From JAJRVH01 sp964505995 (GTDB taxonomy: Bacteria; Pseudomonadota; Zetaproteobacteria; Mariprofundales; Mariprofundaceae): a stretch of 6,077 bases of DNA. The stretch is from contig CAZDLB010000103.1 of assembly GCA_964505995.1 (NCBI GenBank), forward strand, positions 1 through 6,077. The letters run 5' to 3'. The translations under genes were made by a program, and so were the position numbers. This document shows positions 5,464 through 6,077 of this stretch, one piece after another. The notes beneath the pieces are model-generated. The model saw only the letters and a program-made list of their open reading frames with translations. It had not been told where the DNA came from and searched no databases. Each line of letters opens with the position of its first letter. The stretch's first letter is position 1.

Positions 5464-6077
5464 ATGAAACAGGTGGGGATGGCAGTATCGCTTGTTTGTT
5501 CGGGCTTGCTGCTGATGGCTGCAGCCAGCCATCCGGTCTCCTCCCCGGGGGTTGATCCCGGGCTTCCGGACGACTACTGGGACAGCCCGCGGGCGACAAC
5601 AGCGGCGTCCCCGCACGACTGGTCGAGGCTGGAAACGAACCTGCATCCGGAAGCCTGTGCCCAGTGTCATCGCCCGCAGTTCGACGCCTGGAAGAACAGC
5701 CTGCATGCGCAGGCCTACTCATCCGGCCTGGTCGGCCAGTTTCCCGACATGGGCCATCAGCAGGCGAACGATTGCCTGCGCTGTCATGCGCCGCTGGATG
5801 AACAACGCTACACCGATGGCAGGGACATGGCCGCCTCGATCGCAGCACGCCTGAAACACGACGAGGGCTTTGACCGGGATGCGAGATTGCCCGACTCGGC
5901 ATCGGAGGAACTGCCGCTCAGGCATGCAGGCGTAACCTGTGCCGCCTGCCATGTGCGCGGGCTTCAGCGCTTCGGGCCACCGCCACGGTCATCCCTTGCC
6001 GTCGGGCATCAGGATACCCCGGCGCATGGCGGCTTTACCGCCACGAAGGATTTCGAGAAATCGCGGTTCTGCGCCTC
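5464..6077 (+). CDS. Exported multiheme cytochrome c, 3' end missing
   Basis: The frame is open from 5464 to the window edge, giving 204 residues. It starts with AGGAG at 5453-5457 and a signal peptide (about residues 1-22, SLVCSGLLLMAAASHP). Three haem motifs are visible: CAQCH at 65-69, CLRCH at 104-108 and CAACH at 159-163. The window ends at RFCA (201-204), where a fourth CxxCH may begin. The stretch HPEACAQCHRPQFDAWKNSL followed by HA resembles the first-haem region of cytochrome c554-type multiheme proteins, which move electrons in the periplasm or act as small-molecule oxidoreductases. The true haem count and substrate cannot be told from this part. It lacks the Asn-Pro-Cys repeats of the two preceding genes. 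It begins 72 bp after the monohaem cytochrome and points the same way, so an electron-transfer partnership is likely. Confidence 0.88.
   Translation, partial: MKQVGMAVSLVCSGLLLMAAASHPVSSPGVDPGLPDDYWDSPRATTAASPHDWSRLETNLHPEACAQCHRPQFDAWKNSLHAQAYSSGLVGQFPDMGHQQANDCLRCHAPLDEQRYTDGRDMAASIAARLKHDEGFDRDARLPDSASEELPLRHAGVTCAACHVRGLQRFGPPPRSSLAVGHQDTPAHGGFTATKDFEKSRFCA

Noticed and set aside
4510..5706. 398-codon open frame on the minus strand opposite the repeat peptide and cytochromes
   Set aside because: It crosses three plus-strand genes with signal peptides and ribosome sites, and its composition (repeated His-Gly-Leu and Arg tracts) mirrors the antisense of the repeats.

Overview
The window is high-GC DNA that reads as a gammaproteobacterium. 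It carries an LPS heptose epimerase (HldD) and a BamE/SmpA-type outer-membrane lipoprotein, so a Gram-negative envelope is secure; the class-level assignment is inference. Two gene blocks point away from each other from a roughly 220 bp divergent intergenic region at 2310-2530.

Left block, minus strand, read from 2309 down to 1. It holds a small pentapeptide-repeat protein, an unrecognised 134-aa protein with a helix-hairpin-helix-like segment, HldD, a BamE-like lipoprotein, and the start of a small membrane protein cut by the window edge. Spacing is 1 bp, 16 bp, a 4-bp overlap and a 1-bp overlap, so this is almost certainly one operon. A plausible sigma70 promoter lies just upstream of it (2348-2375). 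The theme is envelope biogenesis.

Right block, plus strand, 2531 to the window end. It holds arsS (radical SAM enzyme of arsenosugar synthesis), arsM (As(III) S-adenosylmethionine methyltransferase), a 91-aa exported peptide made almost entirely of Asn-Pro-Cys repeats, a strong intrinsic terminator, a small exported c-type cytochrome with two copies of the same Asn-Pro-Cys repeat at its mature N-terminus, a second terminator-like hairpin, and the start of a multiheme cytochrome c that runs off the window. ArsM and ArsS together are known to turn arsenite into dimethylated and then 5'-deoxyadenosyl-arsenicals in the cytoplasm. The next three products all carry export signals and are rich in thiols or haem.

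The most interesting element is the Asn-Pro-Cys module, present once as a free nine-cysteine peptide and once fused to a monohaem cytochrome. The two copies are nearly identical at DNA level over parts of their length, so the module appears to have been copied between neighbouring genes. The inferred picture, not shown by sequence alone, is a cytoplasmic arsenic-methylation pair coupled to a periplasmic thiol-peptide and cytochrome system that might bind or oxidise arsenicals or another soft metal. I know of no named system that matches this arrangement.
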